Shown: positions 43,222 through 53,334 of the stretch, in pieces
Position numbering within the stretch: the stretch's first letter is position 1
Layout: every line of letters starts with the position of its first letter
DNA from: Dictyobacter formicarum
GTDB taxonomy: Bacteria; Chloroflexota; Ktedonobacteria; Ktedonobacterales; Ktedonobacteraceae
Length of the DNA: 64,000 bases
Assembly: GCF_016587435.1 (NCBI RefSeq)
Contig: NZ_BNJJ01000012.1
Coordinates: 124,001-188,000, forward strand
Reading direction: 5' to 3'
The notes under the pieces: model-generated
Seen by the model: the letters and a program-made list of their open reading frames with translations, nothing else
Databases searched by the model: none
Told to the model about the DNA's origin: nothing
Translations under genes and position numbers: made by a program

Positions 43222-45654
43222 ATGTTTGAGTTATTGCAGATGTGGGCACTGGTAGAGGTTCTTGGGATCATCTTTCTACCACTCACCGTAACAGTTTTCC
43301 ACAATATTCCCGATCGAGGCTGGGCCTGGAGCAAGGCGCTGGCGGTCTTTGTGACCTCCTTTTGTGTCTGGTGGCCATTGATGGTCATTCAAGCGCTACC
43401 ATTCAGCAGGATCTTTATCCTCGCGGTGGTCCTGGTGCTCCTGGCATTGAATATTGTTGGCTTCTTGCGTACACGCCAGACCATCTTACACATAGTGCGT
43501 TCTAATGGTCTGTATATCGTTGCTACTGAAGCGGTCTTCCTGGTTATGGTCTTCCTGCTAGGCTGGTTACGTTCTTTTGGTCCTGATATCCATTCCTTTG
43601 AAATGTTCATGGATGAAGGCTTTCTCGCCTCAATTATGCGTAGTCAGCATTTTCCGCCTCCTGACATGTGGTATGCGGGCTATGCGATCAATTATTACTA
43701 CTACGCCCACTTTATCGTTGGCTTCCTGGCCAAACTGCTAGGCCAGATTCCTTCGGTGGCCTTCAACACCGGCATCAGTATGTTATACGGTCTGACGGCG
43801 GTTAGCTTGTTTGGCGTAACCAGCAATGTGATCTCCTGGTCTCATCATCTGCGCCGGCAACGGCAACAGGTAGTCCAGGAGGTACAAGGTAAGCCTCCGC
43901 ATGCCACCCCTGGTGCACTCAAAATTGGGATTCCATTTGGTTTGATCACCGTAATTATGGCCCTGATGCTCGGCAATATAGCTTCGGCATTTCAGTGGTT
44001 CCATGATCGGGGCAGCGCGACTGGCTATGACTGGTTTAATCCGACACGCATTATTCCGCGTACCATTAACGAGTTTCCGGCTTTTAGCTTCCTGCTCTCG
44101 GATTTCCATGCCCATGTGCTCTCACTGGCATTTACCATCATGGCCATCGGCATGGCATTCAACCTGCTGCTGGAACAGGAAGGCAAGGGTATCTTCCTCT
44201 TTGGTCGTGGTTGGCGTCTGCTGTTGACGCTGGGTGCTACTGCCTTATCTCTGGGTGGACTCTTTGTGATGAACGGCTGGGATCTGCCAACGTATATGGG
44301 CCTGGCTATTGTGTGTATCGGACTCCAGCAATGGCTCCTGAATAAACGCCGTTGGAGCTGGAAACTGGTAATTGATATTGCTGCAGCCTCGCTGATATTG
44401 GTAGTACTGGCGCTTCTGCTGTTCCTACCTTTCCACCTCACCTTCATTTCTCCTTCACAGGGCATCGGTATCGCTTCACTACAAGAACGCACATCTTTAC
44501 GTAATGAACTATTAATCTATACGCTGCTGGCCTTTGTCTTCCTCTCTCTGCTCTTTAGCGATATTATCACGCGCACCTTCAGGCCGGCGGCTAGCCCTAC
44601 TCCAGAGGACGCCATCTCCTCAAAAGCAGATGAGGTTAGCGCAGCCGCCACTGATCAGCAGGAAGGCTATCTCTCCTGGCCCTTTATCGGCACAATGACG
44701 GGGCTGGGCTTCATTATCATCGGGTTAGCCTGCCAGTTCATCAATCCACCCAATGTGACGCTGTTCATCACACTAGGCATCACAATTACAGCCATTGTAG
44801 CAATCCTGCAAAAGATAGATGATCGAGCCCATGCTTTTGCACTGTTGTTGGGAGCAGTGGCGTTTGCCTTGATTGCTGGTTGTGAAATCTTTTTCCTGCG
44901 CGATGTCTTTGTCGATAACAATCCACGCATGAATAGCGTCTTTAAATTCTACTTCCAGGCCTGGATCTTGCTCTCGATTGCATGCGGAGCTGGCTTCTAC
45001 TACATCCTGGAAAATTTCCAGGTCAAAGAACGCATACAAAGCTCGCTGCGCTACGTTATGGTAGGCGGCAAAATTCTTTGGAGTGCAATCTTGCTGGTAC
45101 TGGTACTGGCCAGTTCCATCTATCCCATTGTCGCACCATACTATCGCTTTGTACGCTTTGATCCAGTCACGCGCCAGACCGGCGTGTTCCGCACCAACAG
45201 TCTGGATGGGTTGAACTACCTGCAAAACGATCCCGCCTCCGCCGGGGACTACAATGCGATTCGCTGGCTGAACGCCAACATCAGCGGCTCACCAGTGATT
45301 GTAGAAGCGGTAGGCGACGATTATACTGGCTACGCCCGTATCTCGGCGTTAACTGGCCTGCCAACAATCATGGGTTGGGTAGGCCATGAATATCAGTGGC
45401 GCGTGCAATGGTTTAATCGCAGCGATGCCAATGCCGCTGATTTTAACAGCCGCAAAGATGAGGTTAGTCAGATCTATTCCGATCCCAATCCTAAAAATGT
45501 ATTGACTATCATGGCGCGCTACCACGCCCAATATATCTATGTTGGCGCGTTAGAGCGCAGCACCTATAGCAGCGCCAATCTGGCACGCTTTGCATCATTC
45601 ATGCAAATCGTCTACCATACCCAGGATGTTACCATCTACAAGGTCAAATCCTGA
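43222..45654 (+). CDS. Chlor_Arch_YYY (DUF2298) polytopic membrane protein
   Basis: 810 residues, about 16-18 membrane helices, beginning MFELLQMWALVEVLGIIFLP. The family name-giving tyrosine run is present: MWYAGYAINYYYYAHFIVGF, with a nearby FEMFMDEGFL motif. A hydrophilic tail of about 140 residues at the end (YNAIRWLNANISGSPVIVEA) resembles the soluble part of GT-C type glycosyltransferases. The family occurs in Chloroflexota and Archaea and its function is unknown; GT-C like glycan transfer is inferred. It has no operon partner here. Confidence 0.85.
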   Translation: MFELLQMWALVEVLGIIFLPLTVTVFHNIPDRGWAWSKALAVFVTSFCVWWPLMVIQALPFSRIFILAVVLVLLALNIVGFLRTRQTILHIVRSNGLYIVATEAVFLVMVFLLGWLRSFGPDIHSFEMFMDEGFLASIMRSQHFPPPDMWYAGYAINYYYYAHFIVGFLAKLLGQIPSVAFNTGISMLYGLTAVSLFGVTSNVISWSHHLRRQRQQVVQEVQGKPPHATPGALKIGIPFGLITVIMALMLGNIASAFQWFHDRGSATGYDWFNPTRIIPRTINEFPAFSFLLSDFHAHVLSLAFTIMAIGMAFNLLLEQEGKGIFLFGRGWRLLLTLGATALSLGGLFVMNGWDLPTYMGLAIVCIGLQQWLLNKRRWSWKLVIDIAAASLILVVLALLLFLPFHLTFISPSQGIGIASLQERTSLRNELLIYTLLAFVFLSLLFSDIITRTFRPAASPTPEDAISSKADEVSAAATDQQEGYLSWPFIGTMTGLGFIIIGLACQFINPPNVTLFITLGITITAIVAILQKIDDRAHAFALLLGAVAFALIAGCEIFFLRDVFVDNNPRMNSVFKFYFQAWILLSIACGAGFYYILENFQVKERIQSSLRYVMVGGKILWSAILLVLVLASSIYPIVAPYYRFVRFDPVTRQTGVFRTNSLDGLNYLQNDPASAGDYNAIRWLNANISGSPVIVEAVGDDYTGYARISALTGLPTIMGWVGHEYQWRVQWFNRSDANAADFNSRKDEVSQIYSDPNPKNVLTIMARYHAQYIYVGALERSTYSSANLARFASFMQIVYHTQDVTIYKVKS

Positions 45655-45665
45655 AGCTCACGCAC

Positions 45666-45717
45666 GTCGATAAAGAATTTCCAGCCAGGGCTCCCTGGCT
45701 GGAAATTCTTTATCGAC
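45666..45717 (+). terminator. 25-bp perfect stem terminator of the YYY gene
   Basis: Arms 45666-45690 and 45693-45717 pair exactly around a two-base loop, 12 bases after the stop. Confidence 0.75.
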
Positions 45718-45853
45718 AAATATTTGATTGACACCGCTTCAAAAGCCAATCTATACTGATACAACCCGCCCGCGGTTTCCCTCTAAAGCATCTATAACGA
45801 GGTATATATAGTATATACAAAGAGGAAACGTTTTTTGTGTGGAGGTTCAGTCA

Positions 45854-48130
45854 ATGGAATCTGACCAACGTGCGTCTAAGACACAGGAGTCTACGCCACC
45901 GGAGCAATCGACGTATATTCAACAGGCTAATGCCAACCTCTTTCTGGCTTTAGCCCGGGATAGTGCGGACGTTTTCTGGTTGATGACCCCATATGGCGAT
46001 TTTGACTCCCTGGATTCCTCTAACTGGAAGGTTTTTGCTGGCGCCAGCCAGGAGGCGCAGAATCAAAACTGGCTGAGTTGTGTGCATCCTTTAGATAATG
46101 ACTGTGCACAGTTTACCTTTATGCAAGCGGTTCAGTCTCAGCAAGCGACTGAAACTGAATGTCGAATGCGTAGAAGCGATGGGCTTTACCGCTTAATCCG
46201 GCTTCACTTTGTGCCCGTTCAGGATGTTAGCGGTCAACTCTATCAGATCATTGCTTATGGTAAAGATATTACCGAGCAGAAGTATTATCAGCAAATGAGC
46301 GAGGAACAGATGCGTCTGGCGGTGAGTGCCGCTAAGATTGGTTTGTGGGATTGGGATACACGCACCAATCATTTGACACTGAACGATCAGTGTAAGGCTC
46401 TCTTTGGTTTTCCTGCCTGGCTCACCGTGAGCTATGAACAATTAATGGCCGCGATCCATCCTGACGATCTGGATCAACGCGATCACGCAATCCAGGAGGC
46501 CCTGACCGCGAAAACAGAGTATAGCGTAGAGTTTCGCCATATCTGTCCAGATCACTCGGTCCGCTGGCTGACGCTCAGGGGGCGCTGGCTGTACGATGAG
46601 CAAGGCGTACCACTGCGCATGATTGCGGCAGTAATGGATATCACAACACTGAAACATGTTGAAGAGCAACAGATAGCGGCCGCCAACAAGATGACCTCCA
46701 TCCTTGAAAGTATCAGCGACGCTTTCTTTACCATCGATAGCGAGTGGCGCTATACGTATGTAAATCCTCATGCCGAAAAACTACTGGGCAAAAAATTAGC
46801 CGATCTGCTAGGCCAGCCGATTGCAGATGTAACCCCTGCTTTTGCCGATCCTTTCTTTACACGCAAGTTCCGGCAGGCCGTTGCGACCCAGCAGGCCAAC
46901 CACTTTGAAGCTTTTTCGCTACCACAGAAAAAGTGGTTTGAGGTGCATGCCTATCCTACGCCCGAGGGTCTATCAGTTTATTACCAGGACATCACTGAGC
47001 GTAAGCGCATCGAGCGCGCGCTACGTGAAAGCGAGCTCAAGTTCCGCCGCTTTGTGGAATCCAATATTATTGGTGTGCTGGTCGCCGATATTTATGGCAA
47101 TATTTATGAAACCAATCAAGCATATCTGGCCATCACTGGTTATAGCGAAGAAGAGATACATGAGCGGAATCTACAATGGACCACGATGACCACCCAGGAA
47201 TATTTACCACGCCAGGCCCAGGCAATCGAGGAGTTTCTTTCTACCGGCATCAGCAAACCCTTTGAGATAGCCATTCGCAACAAAAATGGCTATCAGGTCC
47301 CGATTATGATGGCCATTGCCCAACTAAAGAGTTCCTCTACACTTGGAGTGGCCATTGTGCTGGATATCAGCGCTCGCAAAGAAGTAGAAAAGCAAAAAGA
47401 TGTTTTCTTAAGTATTGCCAGTCATGAATTGCGCACCCCTCTCACCATCCTCAAAGGCACACTCCAACTTATTCAGCGCCGCATGAAACGCATGGCGTCC
47501 TCTCCGAACGCCTCTACTGCTGAATTAGAGACGATACAGCGCAAAATTGAGGAGGACCTGGACAATGCGCTCCGCCAGATCGACGTGCAGGCGCGTCTGG
47601 TCAATGATCTGCTCGATGTGTCTCGCATCGCTGTGGATAAATTAGAGTTAAATTTGCAGCGCTGCAATTTAATCAAGATCCTTCAGGAGACTATTGAGGA
47701 TCTACAGGCGACCACTCCCGGACACTCTTTGCAGGTGTTGATACCGCCAGACGAAGAGATCTATGTACAGATAGATCCAGATCGCATCGGACAGGTCATT
47801 AATAATTATGTGACGAATGCAATTAAATATTCGGAGCCGGGTCATCCTATTCGTGTTGGCCTGGAGCATACTGAACAGCAGGTATATGTCTGGGTGCAGG
47901 ATGAAGGGAAAGGATTAACGCCAGAGGCACAGAAACACATCTGGCGCCGCTTCTATCAGCTAAAAGAGTCGTCAACATCTTCCGAAAGCAAACAGGGACT
48001 GGGCCTGGGACTCTATATTTGCCAGACGATCATTCAGCGCCATCATGGAGAGGTGGGGGTCAAAAGCGCACCGGGACAGGGTTCGACCTTCTGGTTCACT
48101 TTACCCCTGGAACCCCTCGTCTCCACGTAA
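45854..48130 (+). CDS. Multi-PAS sensor histidine kinase
   Basis: ATG at 45854 is chosen: GGAGG lies eight bases upstream. 758 residues, no transmembrane helix, so it is soluble. Four PAS domains run in series (about 25-145, 150-270, 280-385, 390-505), each followed by a PAC-like segment (ISGQLYQIIAYGKDITEQKY; LRMIAAVMDITTLKHVEEQQ). The dimerisation helix holds the H-box FLSIASHELRTPLTILKG. The ATPase has N box NYVTNAIKYSEPG, G1 VQDEGKGL and G2 GLGLGLYICQTI. No response regulator is near, so its partner is encoded elsewhere. Which PAS binds a ligand cannot be told. Confidence 0.92.
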   Translation: MESDQRASKTQESTPPEQSTYIQQANANLFLALARDSADVFWLMTPYGDFDSLDSSNWKVFAGASQEAQNQNWLSCVHPLDNDCAQFTFMQAVQSQQATETECRMRRSDGLYRLIRLHFVPVQDVSGQLYQIIAYGKDITEQKYYQQMSEEQMRLAVSAAKIGLWDWDTRTNHLTLNDQCKALFGFPAWLTVSYEQLMAAIHPDDLDQRDHAIQEALTAKTEYSVEFRHICPDHSVRWLTLRGRWLYDEQGVPLRMIAAVMDITTLKHVEEQQIAAANKMTSILESISDAFFTIDSEWRYTYVNPHAEKLLGKKLADLLGQPIADVTPAFADPFFTRKFRQAVATQQANHFEAFSLPQKKWFEVHAYPTPEGLSVYYQDITERKRIERALRESELKFRRFVESNIIGVLVADIYGNIYETNQAYLAITGYSEEEIHERNLQWTTMTTQEYLPRQAQAIEEFLSTGISKPFEIAIRNKNGYQVPIMMAIAQLKSSSTLGVAIVLDISARKEVEKQKDVFLSIASHELRTPLTILKGTLQLIQRRMKRMASSPNASTAELETIQRKIEEDLDNALRQIDVQARLVNDLLDVSRIAVDKLELNLQRCNLIKILQETIEDLQATTPGHSLQVLIPPDEEIYVQIDPDRIGQVINNYVTNAIKYSEPGHPIRVGLEHTEQQVYVWVQDEGKGLTPEAQKHIWRRFYQLKESSTSSESKQGLGLGLYICQTIIQRHHGEVGVKSAPGQGSTFWFTLPLEPLVST

Positions 48131-48270
48131 TCTCTGCGTATGTGTTTTCGCACCTGCGATGCTCAAAAAAGTTTTAAGATGTGGTGCTGAAAATTTGCCA
48201 GAAAAATTTTCAGCACCACATCTTAAAACAAAAGCAGTTCGGGCGCGCATGCGCCCGTCATAAATCGACA
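48130..48270. mobile_element. MITE-like intergenic element, copy E, with 25-bp stem
   Basis: Boxes: GCGATGCTCAAAA, then a perfect stem with arms 48171-48195 and 48205-48229, then AAAAGCAGTTCGGGCGC and CATGCGCCCG. Arm sequence is unrelated to copies C and F beyond its first bases. Confidence 0.6.
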
Positions 48271-48287
48271 CACATCTATACAACAAA

Positions 48288-48533
48288 CTACTCTTCTGCT
48301 TCATCCTCCTCAGCCACATTGATGCCCCCCCGGCGCAACTCTATCAGAATATCGATCACCCCTTTGGCACTCTCGATGGCCTCTAAAGGCGTTGCAGAAT
48401 ATTCGTAGGCAGGATCAGTTTTGATAATACGCTCATTCCATTTGAAGACACCATCGTATTCAGCCTCAGATATTTTTTCCACCCAGATGGTGATCCCCTT
48501 GTAGCGTGCTGTCATCTCTTCTCTGTACGCCAT
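48288..48533 (-). CDS. Small acidic hypothetical protein
   Basis: 81 residues from the ATG at 48533; a GTG one codon earlier is possible. The sequence (EEMTARYKGITIWVEKISEA, TPLEAIESAKGVIDILIELR) has an alternating strand/helix pattern and ends in an acidic tail. No family is recognised. It is separated from the kinase by element copy E. Confidence 0.55.
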   Translation of the reverse strand: MAYREEMTARYKGITIWVEKISEAEYDGVFKWNERIIKTDPAYEYSATPLEAIESAKGVIDILIELRRGGINVAEEDEAEE

Positions 48534-48854
48534 CACAAATTCTCGCTAATCTGGCACCCTATGCACAACATATTTCATCCTTCATATTACAACACACTCA
48601 GTATACACCCATGTCGTTCGTAATCAGAACTATAGCCAGCATTTCAGGATACTTATGTATCTATTCTCTGCCTATACTGCTCGCTTCAGCAGCCATAAAA
48701 AGGCCGCTCCATATAATAAAAAGCATCAGTACACCTAAGAATTGCTCACCAGCGCCATATTTTTTCCTTCTGATAAAAGGACGTATATAGAGCTATCACA
48801 TTTAGCAATACTCCTTCCACCTCACCGTATCCTACAGAACAAAAGCCAGATTTT

Positions 48855-48960
48855 CCAGTGCCGCCTGACGGCGGCACTGGAGGGAAAGAAAGCCGGGGGC
48901 ACAGCGAGGAGATCATGCCCCCGGCATGCTCGTCATGCTCGTCATGCCCCCGGCATGCTC
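48855..48960. repeat. GC-rich intergenic repeat, copy 1
   Basis: A perfect hairpin CCAGTGCCGCC/GGCGGCACTGG (48855-48880), then CCGGGGGCA paired with TGCCCCCGG (48893-48925), then a tandem ATGCCCCCGGCATGCTCGTC at 48915 and 48943. Similar boxes recur at 63145-63202. The rest of the 680-bp gap 48534-49213 shows no supported gene. Confidence 0.45.
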
Positions 48961-49213
48961 GCCCGGTCCCCCAGTCAAGGGCTGGCCGCCCCTTGCATCC
49001 CCGCTTGCCAGAAGAAGTTTCAAAAAAACTATACCTGTAAGGGACGATTGTCCCCTGCACTCCCCTACTTGAGAACTGATTGGCGCTGTATAGAGGTTGA
49101 AGCTCTTGCGTAAACGTGTGTACTCTGATAAAGTTTCCTGTACATGAGTATCAACAACCTCAAGCAGAAAGCGAACCTTTCCAGACAATTTTATATACAC
49201 AATAGGACCAACT

Positions 49214-49888
49214 ATGTCATACACACTTTTCATTGATGCTGATGATACGTTGTGGGAGAATAATATCTACTTCGAACAGGCTACCAGCAATTTTATCCGC
49301 TTCTTGAATCATTCATCGCTCCAGCCAGAAGAGGTACAGGCCGTTCTCAATGAAGTTGAAATAAAGACAGGCTATGGCTTCGCGAATTTTACGCGCAGCC
49401 TGATCGCTGTCTATGAGCAACTGGCTGAACGGGAGGTAAGCACAGAAGATATTGAGCAGATCCGTAGTTTTGGCCAGCAGTTAGCCAGTCATCCGCTGGA
49501 AATCATGCCTGGCGTGGAAGAAACACTGGTTGATCTGACGCATCGACATCAGCTTATTCTACTCACAAAAGGACATGCGGAAGAACAGCAATTAAAAATT
49601 GAACGCTCTGGCCTGGCCGGTTACTTTGAACACACGATTGTTGTACCTGAGAAACATCCCGCCGCCTATGTTCAACTTGTACAGGAACTACAGTTACAGC
49701 CAGCCGCTACCTGGATGATTGGGAATTCGCCACGCTCAGATATTAATTCAGCTCGCGCAGCTAATTTAAATACAGTGTATATCCCCCATCCTCATACCTG
49801 GACAGTTGAAATACAGGCTATCGAGACAGCTGGACCCGGTAAACATCTTACCTTACAAACGTTCGCAGAGCTACGCCAGCACTTCTAA
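49214..49888 (+). CDS. HAD-superfamily hydrolase (phosphoglycolate-phosphatase-like)
   Basis: 224 residues. HAD motif I is DADDTLW (nucleophile Asp), motif II LLTKG, motif III Lys in EKHPAAY and motif IV GNSPRSDINSA. The cap is helical (C1 type). Such enzymes remove phosphate from small sugars or glycolate phosphate. The metal-binding residues all appear intact. AGGA lies before the ATG. It is probably monocistronic. Confidence 0.88.
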   Translation: MSYTLFIDADDTLWENNIYFEQATSNFIRFLNHSSLQPEEVQAVLNEVEIKTGYGFANFTRSLIAVYEQLAEREVSTEDIEQIRSFGQQLASHPLEIMPGVEETLVDLTHRHQLILLTKGHAEEQQLKIERSGLAGYFEHTIVVPEKHPAAYVQLVQELQLQPAATWMIGNSPRSDINSARAANLNTVYIPHPHTWTVEIQAIETAGPGKHLTLQTFAELRQHF

Positions 49889-49954
49889 TTATTTGTCTTG
49901 ACTCACAATACAGGTCCAGCCGCCTCGACATAGCTATGCGCCCGAAGGGAAGGA

Positions 49955-50734
49955 TCACAGGCTGCTTACGGTTTCGCCCACATGAAAAATCTGTTCGCTT
50001 CCATCTTTTTCAAATAGAGTAACGGTACGCCGGCCCATAACCTTCCAGCTGGCAGGACTACCTTCCGTCTCCACTGCCATCCTAACCAGAGCGGTGTCTT
50101 CGTCGATCCCCAGGCCACGATGACCATCGGGTAATGATGCCAGAATACGCTTAAATCCGCTGGCCCAGATTTCATTTCCGTGCATGCGATCAAAATGTGG
50201 AAAAACAGCAATCTCCGGCACAATGCCGAGTCCGGGCAACCAGTGGGGAGCCTGATTGGCATAGACGTCGCGAGGCGATATCAATACTGAGCCAAGCGCC
50301 ATAGCGCCAGCACTGCATCCGGCCAGGATAGCGCCGCGCCGATAGGCCGCAGCGATAAGTTCCCAGGCCGGAGTAGCGCGCAGACTTTCTAAAATATGGC
50401 GTGGATTGCCGCCTGAAAAATAATAGAAATTCGCACCCTGCAACAGAGCTACTTGCTCAGGATCATTGCTGCCCGTGTGGTCAATAATTGAGGATAAGCG
50501 AATATCCTCAACACCCAATTGTTTAAAGTGTTCAAAGCCCAGTGAATTCCAATACTCAGGTCGACCCGGTTCAAGCCCACTGGCCGTAGGCAATAATGTA
50601 ATATGCGTCTGCTGTGCTCCTCCGAGGGTACTGAGTAAGTATGTATCGGTCTCGTTCATCACAGGTAAATATTCACCAGATCCCACTAAAGCAACTGTGC
50701 CAGGCGCAAACGATAGCGTATGCTTTTGTACCAT
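49955..50734 (-). CDS. Peptidase S51 family (cyanophycinase/dipeptidase E-like)
   Basis: 259 residues. The nucleophile elbow is GCSAGAMALG with the catalytic Ser; the preceding YYFSGGNPRHILESL and the downstream GLGIDEDTAL are usual in cyanophycinase and peptidase E relatives. Intracellular. It probably cleaves Asp- or beta-linked dipeptides. It converges with the HAD gene. Confidence 0.87.
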   Translation of the reverse strand: MVQKHTLSFAPGTVALVGSGEYLPVMNETDTYLLSTLGGAQQTHITLLPTASGLEPGRPEYWNSLGFEHFKQLGVEDIRLSSIIDHTGSNDPEQVALLQGANFYYFSGGNPRHILESLRATPAWELIAAAYRRGAILAGCSAGAMALGSVLISPRDVYANQAPHWLPGLGIVPEIAVFPHFDRMHGNEIWASGFKRILASLPDGHRGLGIDEDTALVRMAVETEGSPASWKVMGRRTVTLFEKDGSEQIFHVGETVSSL

Positions 50735-51030
50735 GGTTATCCTTATTATTCGAAGCAGAACTGATTTGTATTACCCATACTATATCATGTCCATTGCCTG
50801 TCATGAATACCAGAGTCATCCAGCCTATACCCTTCATGAATACCAGAGCCGATACTCACCTCGATAACACCTGCATCCCGATCTTGCTGACAACAGCCAC
50901 ATTATGGAGGGTTGCCACCAATCCATCTTTTGGAGGAGTACAAATAGGAGCATACACGCTATAGTTATTCTTGTGGATTTGTTGTCATTCCTGTGCTTCC
51001 TAGCCAATCATGATTGAGGAGGATTCCTAA

Positions 51031-52680
51031 ATGTCATCTTCAGATCAAAAACCAGATCCTTCGGAATCATCCAATATACCGCAGCAAGCATCTGACGCAT
51101 CTTCAGAGAAGCCTGTTGAGCAGACCGAGGCGCATAAAGCGCCAAGATCTTACATTCCACGCTTCCTGAAGGATACGTTTAAAGGTGGTACAATTGGTGA
51201 TACTTCATCTGCACAACAGCCTCCTGGATACGCGCCGCTCGAGGCAGAATCAGATATATATCGTTCTAATGTGACCCGTAGACAACCACCTGCTACCGGC
51301 AAACCACCCAGCCAGCCATCCAATAATATGTCAACCGAGAATCCTCCACCTGGAGGTCCTCCAGCCAACCAGCCATCACCATATGCGGAACCAGTGTATC
51401 GCTCTTACTATCCACCCGATGAGCCACCTGCTGCCGGTCCTGCAGCGGGTGCTACGCCCGGTAATGTTTCCTCGAATGTGCCGCCACCATTCAGGCCTGG
51501 ACAAACGGGAGGTGGGAGCCCCTATGCGCCAACCACCTCTGCTACATCACCACCTGGCCAGTATGCTTACCAGGCGCAGGGCGTGGCACCCCAGGGTTTT
51601 GCTCCGCCAGGTATCACGCGCTATCAGCGTAAAAAACCGAGCAATATGATGATGCTCATTGCCCTGCCATTGATCGCATTGCTGATGGGCGCGCTGGGAG
51701 GCTGGCTCGCCACCAGTGCCGCCACCCATCCAGCCGGAGCGATCTTTACGACCAATCAATCGACAGAACAGGTCGCGGCCAAATTCCGTACCTCGGTAGT
51801 ACAAATTAACGTCGAGACCGAGCGGGGCCCTAGCCTGGGATCGGGCGTAATCATTGATCCACGCGGCTACATCGTCACCAATAACCACGTCGTTAACAAC
51901 GGCATGAACTACCAGGTCGTGCTCTACGATAACACCAAACTGCCCGCAACCGTAGCTGGCACCGATCCCAATGATGATCTGGCAATCGTCAAGATCGATC
52001 CCCCCAAACATATGTCTGTGGCAAAAATTGGAGATTCATCGCGCCTGCTGGTAGGGCAACCGGTACTGGCAATTGGGAATCCGCTCGGCATTACGCAAAC
52101 GGTGACAAGCGGCATTGTCAGTGCCCTGGGCCGTAATGTGACTGAAGGTCGAGATATTCTGATTCTCAATGCGATTCAGACCGATGCCGCCATCAACCCT
52201 GGTAACAGTGGTGGTGCCCTGGTAAACATGCAGGGCGATCTGGTCGGCATTCCGACGCTGGCGCCAATTGATCCCGAGTTCAAAACGCCGGCCTCCGGCG
52301 TGGGCTTTGCAATTCCATCCAACCGCGTCAAGTTCATCGCGCCACAACTGATTGAATCGGGTCACGTTACACAATCTGGACGCGCCGACATGGGCATCAA
52401 CGCTATCAGCGTCGATCCCGATATCGCTTATCAGGCCCAGCTACCGGTTAATCACGGTGCGCTGATCGTCAACGTAAGGCCCGATAGTGCGGCGGCCCAG
52501 GCTGGACTGAGAAGGGGAGATATCATTGTAGAGGCCGATAATCACCCCATCGAGGATACGACCATGCTACAGGATATCCTGATCAACAAGGGTCCACGCC
52601 AGACTGTAACGCTGCGCATTTATCGAGGAGATCAACAGATGGTGCTTAACGTGAAGCTAGGTGAGCAACAATTTAGCTAA
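51031..52680 (+). CDS. HtrA/DegP-type membrane-anchored serine protease
   Basis: 549 residues with GAGGAGG before the ATG. Residues 1-200 are Pro/Ser/Gly-rich and disordered (cytoplasmic). One membrane helix, MMMLIALPLIALLMGALGGW, lies near 205-227. The protease follows: TNNHVVNN holds the His, DPNDDLAIVKID the Asp and NPGNSGGALVN the Ser. A single PDZ domain ends the protein (VRPDSAAAQAGLRRGDIIVE). It degrades or refolds damaged envelope proteins. A hairpin follows the stop. Confidence 0.94.
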   Translation: MSSSDQKPDPSESSNIPQQASDASSEKPVEQTEAHKAPRSYIPRFLKDTFKGGTIGDTSSAQQPPGYAPLEAESDIYRSNVTRRQPPATGKPPSQPSNNMSTENPPPGGPPANQPSPYAEPVYRSYYPPDEPPAAGPAAGATPGNVSSNVPPPFRPGQTGGGSPYAPTTSATSPPGQYAYQAQGVAPQGFAPPGITRYQRKKPSNMMMLIALPLIALLMGALGGWLATSAATHPAGAIFTTNQSTEQVAAKFRTSVVQINVETERGPSLGSGVIIDPRGYIVTNNHVVNNGMNYQVVLYDNTKLPATVAGTDPNDDLAIVKIDPPKHMSVAKIGDSSRLLVGQPVLAIGNPLGITQTVTSGIVSALGRNVTEGRDILILNAIQTDAAINPGNSGGALVNMQGDLVGIPTLAPIDPEFKTPASGVGFAIPSNRVKFIAPQLIESGHVTQSGRADMGINAISVDPDIAYQAQLPVNHGALIVNVRPDSAAAQAGLRRGDIIVEADNHPIEDTTMLQDILINKGPRQTVTLRIYRGDQQMVLNVKLGEQQFS

Positions 52681-52706
52681 AACCGACTGAGTAGCATCAT
52701 AGTGTC

Positions 52707-52761
52707 CCGGAGTTTCGATAGCAACGTCTGCTAATAACAGCGTTCTCTATTGAAACTCCGG
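52707..52761 (+). terminator. Hairpin after the HtrA gene
   Basis: CCGGAGTTTC (52707-52716) pairs with GAAACTCCGG (52752-52761), with further partial pairing inside. It follows the HtrA stop by 27 bases. Confidence 0.55.
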
Positions 52762-52852
52762 CTCATGACAAAACGTGTATTTGAAAGGATTTGTATACGC
52801 CTTTATTGTTGGCTACTCAGGTACATGCATTTGTATAGAAAGGCGAAACATA

Positions 52853-53266
52853 ATGGGAAAGTTTCTCCAGGGCCTGATGCTTGGGGTGGCAGCAGGCGTA
52901 CTGATCGCGCCAATGCGCGGTGAAGAGTTGCGCAATAAAGTCAAGGAATGCTTCAAACAACTACAAGAGAGAGCGTCAAATTCCAACCTTCGACTTACTT
53001 CGATGGGAACTTCTCGCGGTAGCTATAGCTATACATCACAACAGTCGCGCAAGGTGGATAATGAACCCATTACCTTGCCAATGGATACATTCGGACGTCC
53101 AACGAGCGCTGGCACATCGTCCCCAGGCACAGGACCATCTGCGCCGCTGGCGGCGCGCACAAAACTCTACAAATATGAGAGCACGATCGAAGAGATGGAT
53201 TATGAACCCCTGATCTTGCCAGTCGAAACGTTTGAGGAGCCTAAAACTGCCAGTCGAAACGCTTGA
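52853..53266 (+). CDS. YtxH-like small membrane-associated protein, C-terminus shortened
   Basis: ATG at 52853 fits the family start (MGKFLQGLMLGVAAGVLIAP); a longer frame from 52775 has no family features. 137 residues. Residues 5-22 are a short hydrophobic, glycine-rich segment, typical of YtxH proteins. The tail contains two related units, PITLPMDTFGRP and PLILPVETFEEP. A 31-bp direct repeat (53218-53270) then shifts the frame and creates the stop; the other frame continues (PVETLEEHQ...) to a TAG near 53323. The earlier end may be recent. Confidence 0.7.
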   Translation: MGKFLQGLMLGVAAGVLIAPMRGEELRNKVKECFKQLQERASNSNLRLTSMGTSRGSYSYTSQQSRKVDNEPITLPMDTFGRPTSAGTSSPGTGPSAPLAARTKLYKYESTIEEMDYEPLILPVETFEEPKTASRNA

Positions 53267-53270
53267 GGAA
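53218..53270 (+). repeat. 31-bp direct repeat creating a stop in the YtxH-like gene
   Basis: GCCAGTCGAAACGTTTGAGG at 53218 is repeated with one change at 53249. As 31 is not a multiple of three, the second copy is read in a new frame and ends at TGA. Confidence 0.7.
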
Positions 53271-53334
53271 CACCAGAGCAGGCGACCTCATCTTCAGGTG
53301 CAACAAATTTCAATAAAAATCTAGCCGGTTCGCA

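Noticed and set aside
48506..49113. ORFs of 94 and 123 residues in the gap before the HAD gene
   Set aside because: They cross hairpins and GC-rich repeats and lack start signals.
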